From Thiodiazotropha sp040791665 (GTDB lineage Bacteria > Pseudomonadota > Gammaproteobacteria > Chromatiales > Chromatiaceae): DNA of 64,000 bases. Each line of letters begins with the position of its first letter. The first letter of the stretch is position 1. Both the position numbers and the translations under genes were made by a program. Under the pieces are notes generated by a model. It saw nothing but the letters and a program-made list of their open reading frames with translations, was not told the origin of the DNA and did not search any database. The DNA lies in NCBI GenBank assembly GCA_040791665.1, contig JBFNNX010000016.1:1-64000 (forward strand). Reading direction: 5' to 3'. Positions 44,040 through 51,919 of the stretch are shown in pieces.

Positions 44040-44381
44040 ATGCCCCAGACTGCCACACCTACGACCAACACCGCTTCCCCGCTCCCGCTTTTCGATGGGG
44101 GCGGTTTTCTCATCGATCACCTGTCATGGAACGAGCAGCTTGCCCGCGATCTGGCCCAGCAGGAGGGAGTGGGAGAGCTGAGTGAAAACCATTGGCAGAT
44201 ACTGCGGCATATCCGCGAACGCTACCTGAGTCTGGGCGCCTTGCCCAATATGCGCCAGGTATGCCGAGCCACCGGCATTCCCCGCTGGAAGGTCCATAAT
44301 CTATTCGGGAGTTGCCTCAGTATCTGGCGTATCGCCGGACTCCCCGATCCTGGCGAGGAAGCCAAGACCTACCTGAGCTGA
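44040..44381 (+). CDS. DsrC/TusE-family protein without C-terminal cysteine (RspA-like)
   Basis: A 113-residue member of the DsrC/TusE family of sulfur-carrier proteins. Typical are FDGGGFLIDHLSWNEQLARDLAQQEG, LSENHWQILRHIRERYLSLGALPNMRQVCRATG and IAGLPDPG. In DsrC the chain ends in GLPKPTGCV, with the penultimate Cys carrying sulfur and a second Cys ten residues upstream. Here the end reads GLPDPGEEAKTYLS with no cysteine; the remaining cysteines are C75 and C92. It therefore resembles the family's cysteine-less 'RspA' group, for which a regulatory role has been proposed. Perfect ribosome binding site AAGGAGG. Confidence 0.8.
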   Translation: MPQTATPTTNTASPLPLFDGGGFLIDHLSWNEQLARDLAQQEGVGELSENHWQILRHIRERYLSLGALPNMRQVCRATGIPRWKVHNLFGSCLSIWRIAGLPDPGEEAKTYLS

Positions 44382-44392
44382 TACCTGGTTTG

Positions 44393-44407
44393 GCCCTGTA
44401 AAAGGGC
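44393..44407 (+). terminator. Short hairpin between convergent genes
   Basis: GCCCT and AGGGC pair around GTAAA, followed by TTTAATAA. It lies between the DsrC-family gene and the converging nosL gene and could serve the plus strand. Confidence 0.4.
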
Positions 44408-44408
44408 T

Positions 44409-44903
44409 TTAATAACGGCCTTCATCCAAGCCCTGCAGAAGAGGCAAGACCACATCTTCATACCGGAGTATCCGTGTACCGTTATGGTCCCGCAGGAATT
44501 CCTCTGCATCCGCCTTGGTCTCCAGAGGAATCAATTCATGCCCCATAGGCCCTAGCACATCGGAACCGATGACATAGTAGGCCTTGCGCGCATCGATACG
44601 CTGCACACCATAGTACTCGGTGACACCAATTGCCTCGATATGACCAAGCTGATGGTCGGGTGCCCATTGGGGAAGGTCGAGGAGATATTTGAACAGATCC
44701 TTGGCGCCATCGAAGTGGTGCGCATGTCCGCCATGATAGCGTACCGTGGCTATCCAGTCGGGATAGAGCACGACGAACATGCCACAAACCGGGCAGGTAT
44801 CCTTTGGACCCGGCGATGGCAGATCGACCGACTCTGCAACGGCCGTCTGGGAAAAGAGAAGGAACAGCAACGACCAGAGAGGCCGGAGATATCGTTTGGA
44901 CAT
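44409..44903 (-). CDS. nosL: NosL-family copper chaperone
   Basis: A 164-residue exported NosL protein. The signal peptide (MSKRYLRPLWSLLFLLFSQTAVA) has no lipobox cysteine, unlike classical lipoprotein NosL. The mature part has the Cu(I)-binding motif CPVCGMFVVLYPDW, then HGGHAHHFDGAKDLFKYL and IGSDVLGPMGHELIP, which are hallmarks. NosL delivers copper to nitrous-oxide reductase. It is the last gene of the leftward cluster from 49386; nosZ is not in the window. Confidence 0.93.
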   Translation of the reverse strand: MSKRYLRPLWSLLFLLFSQTAVAESVDLPSPGPKDTCPVCGMFVVLYPDWIATVRYHGGHAHHFDGAKDLFKYLLDLPQWAPDHQLGHIEAIGVTEYYGVQRIDARKAYYVIGSDVLGPMGHELIPLETKADAEEFLRDHNGTRILRYEDVVLPLLQGLDEGRY

Positions 44904-44976
44904 GCTAACTACCTGCGCATAATAGGGTAGGAGGCTTGACGGGCGGTCTCCATGCCACCCGTCCCGCCGTTAGGTA

Positions 44977-45675
44977 TCAACCGGCAGACTTCTTCTTCAT
45001 CTGCATCTTCTTGCGTTTCTCGGCACGGCGCTTGCGGGCCATCAGGGTATCGTTGGCCATATCGGCATAGCTCTGACGCAGGGCGTCATCGAAACCGGCC
45101 AGCCCGCCCCCCTCCAATTTATGGGCTGCCTCCGCCGCTGACTTTGATGCAAAAGCCATCTTGCTGTTGGCGGTCATAGTTCCGCGCAGCTTGGAGCCAA
45201 GAAGATACGTCGCGGCATCCGCGCGTACCATGGGCTTGATCGCATCTTCAGCGCCGAAATCGGCTGCATATATCGCCTTGGGGCCTCGATCGATGTTGAG
45301 GGTAAGACTGATGGCCAGACAGTGGATGGAACAGGTCCCATCCACCAGGTTATCGTCGTAGTGAACCAGGTGCCGGCTATGGTTCCACTTGGTACGGTCC
45401 ATGCCGCAATAGGGACACTTGGGATACTTCTTCAGCTCGTCCGCTAGCGGATTGGGATCCGGCCGTGTCTTCGGTATGAACTGCAGCGGTGTACCGTCCC
45501 CTTCACAGGCCGCACCGGAGGCACTGAGCCAACCCTTGCCCGGCATCATGACACCGATACCCGGATTGGCCGAGGCGCTGCCGGCCAAACCTGTCAGGCT
45601 GGCCGCAGTCAATAACTTAAGCAGTTTTCTTCGATCGATGTTCTTCTCATTGCCAATCTCTTTCTCGTGACACAT
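44977..45675 (-). CDS. Tat-exported NosL-domain protein
   Basis: A 232-residue protein with a twin-arginine signal (IDRRKLLKLLTAASLTGLAGSASA), so it is exported folded, possibly with a metal already bound. The NosL-like core shows CPYCGMDRTKWNHSRHLVHYDD and GTCSIHCLAISLTL; extra cysteines and histidines could form a second metal site. The C-terminus is a lysine/arginine-rich tail (RKRRAEKRKKMQMKKKSAG), unusual for the family. AAGGAGATAG precedes the ATG. It sits between nosL and the TlpA gene in one transcription unit. Confidence 0.88.
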   Translation of the reverse strand: MCHEKEIGNEKNIDRRKLLKLLTAASLTGLAGSASANPGIGVMMPGKGWLSASGAACEGDGTPLQFIPKTRPDPNPLADELKKYPKCPYCGMDRTKWNHSRHLVHYDDNLVDGTCSIHCLAISLTLNIDRGPKAIYAADFGAEDAIKPMVRADAATYLLGSKLRGTMTANSKMAFASKSAAEAAHKLEGGGLAGFDDALRQSYADMANDTLMARKRRAEKRKKMQMKKKSAG

Positions 45676-45775
45676 ATCTATCTCCTTGTCAGTTAACTGC
45701 GGTGTAAATCAAGACCGCTTCGCACCGCACATCGAACCGGCCGGATCAAAGGATTCCTGAGAGATCAGAAGCGCC

Positions 45776-46285
45776 TCAAAGCATCTTTTCCACCAACTGT
45801 TCCCACTGGGTGGGTTGCATCTCTCCGAGGATACGCTGCCGCAAGCGTCCCTGACGGTCGATCAGGTAACCGGTTGGCAGACCGGTGACACCAAACCGCC
45901 CGGCCAGCCGGCCATCACGATCGAACAATACGGGGTAATTCAGTGCCAACCTTTCGACCCAATCGGCAATCTCTTGCGGGCTCTGTTTTAGATTAATGGC
46001 CAGAATCACCAATCCCTCCGATCGATAGCGCTCTACCAATCTCTTGCTCCCTTCCAGCTCTTTGAGACAGGAGGGACACCAGTCGGCCCAGAAGTGGATC
46101 AACACCACCTTGCCGCGCAGAGAGGATGGCATGGCCATGCGCCTGCCCTCGACATCGGGCAAAGAGATATCCGGTATCGACTCACCGATCTGCAAAGGCT
46201 TTTGCGATCGGCTACATCCAATGGCAAGGCAGCAGATCAGACAAAAGAGCCAGATGGATGGCAGTCGATATCCTGTCACCACCAT
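45776..46285 (-). CDS. TlpA-type thioredoxin lipoprotein
   Basis: A 169-residue periplasmic thioredoxin. The lipoprotein signal ends in LAIGC, and the active site is WADWCPSCLKELEG; GVTGLPTGYLIDRQGRLRQR carries the cis-proline. TlpA-type proteins reduce cysteines in metal-site assembly, which agrees with the neighbouring NosL proteins having CxxC motifs. ATG 46285 overlaps the upstream gene by ten bases and starts the signal peptide; the frame is open to 46396. Confidence 0.9.
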   Translation of the reverse strand: MVVTGYRLPSIWLFCLICCLAIGCSRSQKPLQIGESIPDISLPDVEGRRMAMPSSLRGKVVLIHFWADWCPSCLKELEGSKRLVERYRSEGLVILAINLKQSPQEIADWVERLALNYPVLFDRDGRLAGRFGVTGLPTGYLIDRQGRLRQRILGEMQPTQWEQLVEKML

Positions 46286-47280
46286 ACCCCCCGCATTACC
46301 AGATTGGAGCTCAACACCGACCATGCGGAGATCAGGTAGAAGAGTAGAAAAAGCGTCGCAGAGAGTCGTGTATACCCCAGGGTGATCGATCCGCACTCCC
46401 TGAGACTGGGGACCTTATGCCAGACGGCGGTCGCTGCTGCAGCCAGTGCCAGGGCGCCGGCGCCAAACAGAGGAATGTAGAGCAGGTATCCCAAATATCC
46501 GTATCCCGACTTAAGAATACAGAAAGGGCAGTGATGGTGGGGGTGCTCGTATATGTAGGGCGATAGCAGTGAGACAATCGCGAATAAGGCAGTGACGAAG
46601 GCGATGATTGCGGTCAGTGCGAAGAGTGAGACACCTCTGCGCCAGATCATATAGACAACACTGCTCAACAACACGGCTGTTCCCGAAAGGGCGATAATCA
46701 AGGCCATGGTACGCACCGGAATGGCACTCACCTCCGCCGCCACACCCTGCGCACTGGATGAGAAGAGCGTGCCACAGCAGGAGGTGATAATATGCGGTGA
46801 GAGTCCGAGAAAAAAGCGCAACTGAAACATAGCCTCGGCAGCTACAAATGGAGCAAGCAGGAGTAACAGACCATATTTCCGTCGGATCAGTGGATAGTCA
46901 TAGCCGCGATTGTCGAGGCCGTTCAGTGCCAGCCACAGAGCGCCGCCGAAGAAAAGGGCGATCTTCAGAAACAGCGTCGGCCAACCCCAGGCATTGGCAT
47001 TCAGTACGCCCGTGGCGCACATGGCGCCTACAAACTGCCCGGACAACGACTCAGCCGTGTAGACGAACAACAGCAGGGAGAGCAGTTCGAAGGCGAAGGC
47101 CCAACTCATCAGGGTTGAAATCAAATAGGTGCGCCGCTCCAGACCGAGTTGTCTTTCACTACCGCTGTCGATGTCCCAGTGATGCAGCAAGCGAAATGCG
47201 AACAAGGCTGCCATCGCAACCATAAACAAAACCACTCCGGAGACGAGAAGCAGGGCCAAAATAGCGGGATTGAGCAGCAT
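46276..47280 (-). CDS. Polytopic membrane protein of the NosL cluster
   Basis: A 334-residue integral membrane protein with about eight helices. I do not recognise a named family. Notable are a histidine/cysteine cluster on a loop (EHPHHHCPFCILKSGYG), a possible metal or redox site, and SCCGTLFSSS with adjacent cysteines. It overlaps the ATPase gene upstream (GGTGAGATG junction) and the TlpA gene downstream. By position it is probably a partner of the ABC transporter or a channel for copper or electrons. Confidence 0.75.
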   Translation of the reverse strand: MLLNPAILALLLVSGVVLFMVAMAALFAFRLLHHWDIDSGSERQLGLERRTYLISTLMSWAFAFELLSLLLFVYTAESLSGQFVGAMCATGVLNANAWGWPTLFLKIALFFGGALWLALNGLDNRGYDYPLIRRKYGLLLLLAPFVAAEAMFQLRFFLGLSPHIITSCCGTLFSSSAQGVAAEVSAIPVRTMALIIALSGTAVLLSSVVYMIWRRGVSLFALTAIIAFVTALFAIVSLLSPYIYEHPHHHCPFCILKSGYGYLGYLLYIPLFGAGALALAAAATAVWHKVPSLRECGSITLGYTRLSATLFLLFYLISAWSVLSSNLVMRGVWW

Positions 47281-47281
47281 C

Positions 47282-47959
47282 TCACCCCTCCTCCAACAGA
47301 CCGTCTCGCAAGGAGATAACCCGGTCGACCACGGCAGAGTCGTAGACGAGCGGATCGTGACTCGACAGAATCACAGTCTTGCCGGCCTGCCTGAGCTGCT
47401 CCGCCTGCTGCATAAAGGAGTGCGAATGCTGGCTGTCGAGGTTTGCCGTGGGTTCATCGGCAACCAGGATCTCAGGATCATTGATCAAGGCTCGACAGAT
47501 GGCAACCCGCTGCGCCTCACCGCCCGAGAGCCACTCCACCCTGCTCTCGGCCTTATCGCTCAATTTATAGTCGGCCAGCAGGCGGTGTGCAGCCTCGATT
47601 AGCTGCTTATGGTTTGGCGCCAGGGGATAGGCGGGAAGAATAACATTTTGCAGAACACTCAACCCCGAAATCAGATTAAACCGTTGAAAAATGAAACCGA
47701 AGGTGTGACGCCGTATATCGGTGAGGAATCGCTCCGGCAGCCCGGACAGCCGACGACCACCAAGATGAATACGCCCGGAGGTGGGACGCGAGAGAGAACC
47801 GATCATGGAGAGCAGGGTTGTCTTGCCGGAACCGCTAGCCCCCTTCAGACAGGTAATCCGCTTTGGTTCAATCCGCAACGAAACGCCACGGATCGCCCAA
47901 TATTCATTCGGGCGCCCCTGGTTGTAAGCCTTGCGTACTGCATCCAGCCGTATCTCCAT
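47282..47959 (-). CDS. ABC transporter ATPase, LolD/MacB type
   Basis: A 225-residue ATPase with Walker A GASGSGKTT, signature LSGGEAQRV, Walker B ILVADEPTANLD and H-loop SSHDP. The segment FIFQRFNLISGLSVLQNVILPA is typical of the LolD/MacB/FtsE group that works with FtsX-fold permeases, not of NosF. A perfect AGGAGG precedes the ATG. It follows the permease gene by six bases. Confidence 0.92.
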   Translation of the reverse strand: MEIRLDAVRKAYNQGRPNEYWAIRGVSLRIEPKRITCLKGASGSGKTTLLSMIGSLSRPTSGRIHLGGRRLSGLPERFLTDIRRHTFGFIFQRFNLISGLSVLQNVILPAYPLAPNHKQLIEAAHRLLADYKLSDKAESRVEWLSGGEAQRVAICRALINDPEILVADEPTANLDSQHSHSFMQQAEQLRQAGKTVILSSHDPLVYDSAVVDRVISLRDGLLEEG

Positions 47960-47965
47960 CGCCTC

Positions 47966-49096
47966 CTACCTCATCACCGCATCGGGATCGGTGATGGCAA
48001 CCTGCCAAATCGGGAAGATGATCGCCACCACATAGGGAAATACCGTGAAAAAGAAGAGCGTGGCCAACTGCAGACCATCCACCGAAGGTGTCAGACTGAA
48101 TGCCGGATAGAGTACTGACCAGCCTTTGAGCACCGGTTCAAACAGCGGTGCCTCAGTGTAGAAGACATGGAGATAGGCCAGTAGATAACCGCAGAGAAAG
48201 GCGATCAATGAGATTACCCCTCCCTCCCAGAATTTCATTTGCAGGATATCCCCGGTCTCCCACCCGATGGCTTTCAGAATACCGATTTCGCGCCGCTCTT
48301 CCGCACTCAATCCGGAAGCGCGGTCCCAGGCAAAAATGACGAATGCCAGCACGCTGGCGAATAGGAATACGAAGAGTATCCCCTGGCGCCAGGAGAATAT
48401 GGTGTCATACGTACGCTGGATCTCCTGTTTGAGTATGGGGCGGGTGTCTGGAAGACGAGCGACAATCTTCTCCGCGATCTTTTGAATCTCGCGGGCGTTA
48501 CGCACAGAGAGCACTATGTCTGTGTAGAGGCCGTCGTCGATGGCAAACAGCGTACGGTACGCCTGGGACGACATCAGTATCAAATCGGTGCTGAAGAGTT
48601 CACTGTCGCTGTCGAGAAGCGCCTTGACACGAAAACTATATGTGTTGCCGTCGGCACCACGCATGCTGATGTAGTCGCCTGGACCGATACCGCGCATGCG
48701 GGCGACGCCATTACCAACCACTACCTCGGTTTTAGACAGCCTCTTTTCCTCGCTGGCGATCAGCGTATAGTTGGCCTTCAGCGCAGGATCGTAATAGTAA
48801 CCCCATAGCCTCCCCTTCATCTCGCTCACTCCACGCAAACGGCCCAGTCGCTGTAAATAGTCGGCCGGTATCAACCCGTGGCGTCCAGCCTCGATTCGCT
48901 GCAGCACTATCTCTGGCGACTCCACCAGGGCCTCGGCGATTTCGCCTTTCAACGCATGAGTAAAGAGCATCACCGAGGCAAGCAGAAAGATAATCAGCGT
49001 GTAGGCCGTTAACAGCGTCAGGTGTTTACCTTTACGCCTAAGCAGGGAAGAGAGGGTGTAATCGATTAGGTAACGCTGACGCTTAAAAGCACTCAT
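47966..49096 (-). CDS. FtsX-fold ABC permease
   Basis: A 376-residue permease in the MacB/LolC arrangement: one N-terminal helix (about 21-45), a periplasmic domain of about 200 residues, and three C-terminal helices (about 250-275, 290-315, 345-370). The conserved FtsX loop REIGILKAIGWETGDI is present. Such transporters drive mechanical work in the periplasm or extract lipoproteins rather than move small solutes through the membrane. It starts four bases inside the upstream gene. Confidence 0.9.
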   Translation of the reverse strand: MSAFKRQRYLIDYTLSSLLRRKGKHLTLLTAYTLIIFLLASVMLFTHALKGEIAEALVESPEIVLQRIEAGRHGLIPADYLQRLGRLRGVSEMKGRLWGYYYDPALKANYTLIASEEKRLSKTEVVVGNGVARMRGIGPGDYISMRGADGNTYSFRVKALLDSDSELFSTDLILMSSQAYRTLFAIDDGLYTDIVLSVRNAREIQKIAEKIVARLPDTRPILKQEIQRTYDTIFSWRQGILFVFLFASVLAFVIFAWDRASGLSAEERREIGILKAIGWETGDILQMKFWEGGVISLIAFLCGYLLAYLHVFYTEAPLFEPVLKGWSVLYPAFSLTPSVDGLQLATLFFFTVFPYVVAIIFPIWQVAITDPDAVMR

Positions 49097-49386
49097 GGCC
49101 GGCTTCCGGAATCGGATGGTGAGACAAGCGAACCGCTGGGGAAGTGTTCGAAAGCCATTGGGTGATCTTGAAAAGGGGCGTGCCTGTCAGCCTGAGAAAG
49201 GTGTCGGGTATAGCGTGCCTCGGTAAAGAGTGCGGGATCCGTGAGGGATAGATCCTCCACTAAACGGCGTAACTGAGAACGGCGTTGTTGGTCGTAACCA
49301 TCGACGAAGGCGGCGTCTTGCAGGCTTGCGACGACCATCAACGACAGTAGCAGGCAGAGCAGTAAAAAATGGCTGGATTGACGCAT
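49093..49386 (-). CDS. Small exported protein heading the NosL cluster
   Basis: A 97-residue protein with an N-terminal hydrophobic segment (FLLLCLLLSLMVVASLQDAA) that is a signal peptide or anchor, and a short polar mature part rich in His, Asp and Arg (RYTRHLSQADRHAPFQDHPMAFEHF). No family recognised. It is the first gene after the FNR-type box and overlaps the permease gene by four bases. Confidence 0.65.
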   Translation of the reverse strand: MRQSSHFLLLCLLLSLMVVASLQDAAFVDGYDQQRRSQLRRLVEDLSLTDPALFTEARYTRHLSQADRHAPFQDHPMAFEHFPSGSLVSPSDSGSRP

Positions 49387-49424
49387 TGAACAATTGACAA
49401 GCAGGTGATCTCAACTAGTGCCGT

Positions 49425-49467
49425 AATGTAGACGAATCTCGAAGCGTTAGGCATTGATGAGTGTCAA
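49425..49467 (-). promoter_or_regulatory. FNR/DNR-type promoter of the NosL cluster
   Basis: TTGAT-GAGT-GTCAA (49454-49467) matches the FNR/DNR consensus TTGAT-N4-ATCAA/GTCAA. On the minus strand a -10-like TACATT (49425-49430) lies 23 bases downstream. Transcription would then start near 49418, placing the box at about -42, the class II position for these activators. The first gene begins at 49386. This indicates anaerobic or nitric-oxide-linked expression. Confidence 0.7.
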
Positions 49468-49669
49468 CCAGGGGATAAACTCCCCACTATTGCGTTATTT
49501 CACATACTCGAATATTCATTATTGCGTCATATGACAACACTTCATAAGAAAACAGCTTCTGATATTATTAACTTAACCATTCAAGCGGCACCCGCAACTC
49601 TTGAAGGTTCGCGTTAAGACCGGGCACAGGCATACTCGGAATCAGTACAATAACCCATGCTGAAAGACT

Positions 49670-49856
49670 GAAGCCCGTTAACACTCATCCAATTGGCTCT
49701 GATGCACCTGAAAAAGCGCCAATCAAAACGTGAGGAGAGAAGGTTGGTGATTCCAAACGAACGACACGCAGCGTGGAGGGGCGATTCGCCAGGCTCAACC
49801 CGTAGGTCTGGGGCTATTTTTCCGTCTGGCCGATTGGATGAGTGTTGACAAGCCCT
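49670..49856. repeat. MITE-like element with inverted ends
   Basis: About 187 bases bounded by an imperfect inverted pair: left end 49670-49697 and right end 49829-49856. Both contain AACACTCATCCAAT followed by T/C-GGC. Partial or single copies of the same end sequence lie at 29069-29096, 37563-37588, 51877-51893 and 60657-60684. The interior has no gene. It lies in the 530-base gap between the NosL cluster and dctB. Confidence 0.55.
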
Positions 49857-49916
49857 GGACTATCCGCTCCGATCTACTCTGGAACCAACCGGATTATATT
49901 GAGTCACCCACTATCC

Positions 49917-51734
49917 ATGCCTGAAATTCAAAAAAACCGCTACCTGATAAGCGTTGGAATCATAAGCATTCTTATCTTTACCTTTTGGATTTCACATTTG
50001 GCTAGCTGGGAAAACGGGCTACACAAGCTGAGCTTCAACAATCAGCAACAACTGGAACAGTTCGTCGGTCATCTTGAGTCACAATTATCCCGCTATCAAT
50101 TCATCCCCCAACTAGTGGCAAAAAACTTCCTTTTGGTTGAGTTACTGAATGACCCGAAGAATGATTCGCTCATTGATGTAGTCAATCTATTTCTGCAGGA
50201 GATCAATGAAATCACCGATGCATCAGACACCTATCTGATGGATAGAAATGGCTTAACACTGGCTGCCAGCAACTGGGATGACGAAAACCCCTTTGTCGGA
50301 CAAAATTTCAGTTTTCGCCCCTATTACTCCGAAGCAATGCAGGGGAAAGTCGGTCGCTATTTTGCGCTTGGAACAACATCCAAAAAGCGTGGTTACTACT
50401 ATTCCTACCCCGTCGTATACAATGCAGATAAGATCGGGGTTATCGTTGTCAAGATGGACCTTTCCAAGATTGAACGATATTGGTCCGAGAGACAATCACA
50501 ATTCATTGTCAGCGATCCGGACGGTGTCATATTTATCACCACCAACACAGACTGGTTATATAGCAGTATCGTTCCGTTATCTGATAAATCCTTAAAACGT
50601 ATAATGGCAAGCCGTCGTTACGGGGACTCGAGCATCCAGGCTTTGAAATTGGTGAACAAGGCAAGGGTATCCGGCAGTAGCCTGATACTCCAGATCAATG
50701 CGGGTGACACTGCAAATGAGTTTCTCTCAAACTATCACGACATGCAGAATGCAGGCTGGTCGGTGCGAATTCTGACGCCTTTGGAGGACTTGCGACAGCA
50801 AAGTTTGGTCAGTGCGTTTACCATGCTGTTGTTGGCGCTTTCCATGATGCTGATCGGCTTGCTTGTCTGGCAATGGAATAGACGGCATCAGGAGCGGGAG
50901 CGATTTCACCGGGAGGCACAGAAACAGCTGGAAAAGAAGGTCTCTTTGAGAACGGCCGATCTTCAGAACGAAATTGAAGAACACAAGCAGACTGAAAAAA
51001 CCCTGCGCGAGACACAGGGTGAATTGATTCAGACAGCCAAGCTCGCCGTACTTGGACAGATGTCGGCCAGTATCAGTCACGAACTTAACAATCCCCTGGC
51101 GGCAATCCGCAGTTATGCCGACAATGCACGGAAATTTCTATCCATCAATAAAGACGTCAAGGCTGACGACAACCTGCAACGGATTGCCGAACTGACGGAC
51201 CGGATGTCCAGAATAAGCTCTCAGTTGAAATTCTTCTCGCGTAAATCGAGTGGCCAGCTTGAATCGGTCAATATCGCTCCGATCATTCAAACCGCTATTG
51301 AAATCTCAAGACCGCAATTCAAAAAGATGGATATCACCATCGATACCCGTCGGGTAGACAGTGACATCATTGCGCATGTTGATATTATCCAGTTGGAGCA
51401 GGTATTGATAAATCTCATCAACAATGCCATTCATGCTATCGGCATCCATACGCCAGGCACCATAATGATTACAACGGAGCAGGGTCAAAATCAGATCATG
51501 ATTCATGTTGACGATACAGGACCTGGGATCGATGAACAGAAACTTGAAATGATATTTGAGCCTTTTTACACCACCCGGGAATCAGGGCTTGGACTTGGAC
51601 TGTCGATATCAGCCAGAATCATCGATAGTATGAATGGTAAGTTATCTGCCGAAAATCTAAACAGGGGTGGTGCGCGCTTCACCGTAACGCTGCCTGAGCG
51701 GGACGCCGCATTAACCCGGCAGGACAATAGGTAG
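49917..51734 (+). CDS. DctB-type sensor histidine kinase
   Basis: About 605 residues. Order: helix (about 10-29), large periplasmic double-Cache domain with SNWDDENPFVGQNFSFRPYY and YYYSYPVVYNADKIGVIVVKMDL, the DctB pattern for C4-dicarboxylate sensing, helix (about 300-325), coiled coil, HisKA with H in MSASISHELNNPLAA, and HATPase with DDTGPGID and GLGLGLSIS. All catalytic boxes are intact. ATG 49917 starts the first helix; the frame is open to 49842 but that part lies in the MITE-like element. Partner is the regulator at 51920. The ligand could be a dicarboxylate or the substrate of the adjacent TAXI protein. Confidence 0.9.
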   Translation: MPEIQKNRYLISVGIISILIFTFWISHLASWENGLHKLSFNNQQQLEQFVGHLESQLSRYQFIPQLVAKNFLLVELLNDPKNDSLIDVVNLFLQEINEITDASDTYLMDRNGLTLAASNWDDENPFVGQNFSFRPYYSEAMQGKVGRYFALGTTSKKRGYYYSYPVVYNADKIGVIVVKMDLSKIERYWSERQSQFIVSDPDGVIFITTNTDWLYSSIVPLSDKSLKRIMASRRYGDSSIQALKLVNKARVSGSSLILQINAGDTANEFLSNYHDMQNAGWSVRILTPLEDLRQQSLVSAFTMLLLALSMMLIGLLVWQWNRRHQERERFHREAQKQLEKKVSLRTADLQNEIEEHKQTEKTLRETQGELIQTAKLAVLGQMSASISHELNNPLAAIRSYADNARKFLSINKDVKADDNLQRIAELTDRMSRISSQLKFFSRKSSGQLESVNIAPIIQTAIEISRPQFKKMDITIDTRRVDSDIIAHVDIIQLEQVLINLINNAIHAIGIHTPGTIMITTEQGQNQIMIHVDDTGPGIDEQKLEMIFEPFYTTRESGLGLGLSISARIIDSMNGKLSAENLNRGGARFTVTLPERDAALTRQDNR

Positions 51735-51919
51735 CGAGAAGGGCTTCGATAATGTCCTTGATCAGGGCGCGACGAACAGCTGCCGTGGCATATGGATGTG
51801 CCGTATGCGGGGCGAAGGATGGAATGGTGATCACCTTGGCAGGAACCACAACGCGAAGCAGGGTATTATTATCCCTAGGGCCTGTTAACACTACCTTTCA
51901 TGATGCCGGATATTAAAAA
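51735..51919. other. dctB-dctD spacer with repeat fragment
   Basis: An unusually long 185-base gap between a kinase and its regulator. It contains a fragment of the dispersed repeat (51877-51893, AGGGCCTGTTAACACTA) and a minus-strand frame at 51679-51891 that overlaps the end of dctB. The gap looks like an insertion. Confidence 0.4.

Noticed and set aside
51679..51891. 70-codon minus-strand frame between dctB and dctD
   Set aside because: Overlaps the end of dctB, starts in a repeat fragment and resembles no known family.
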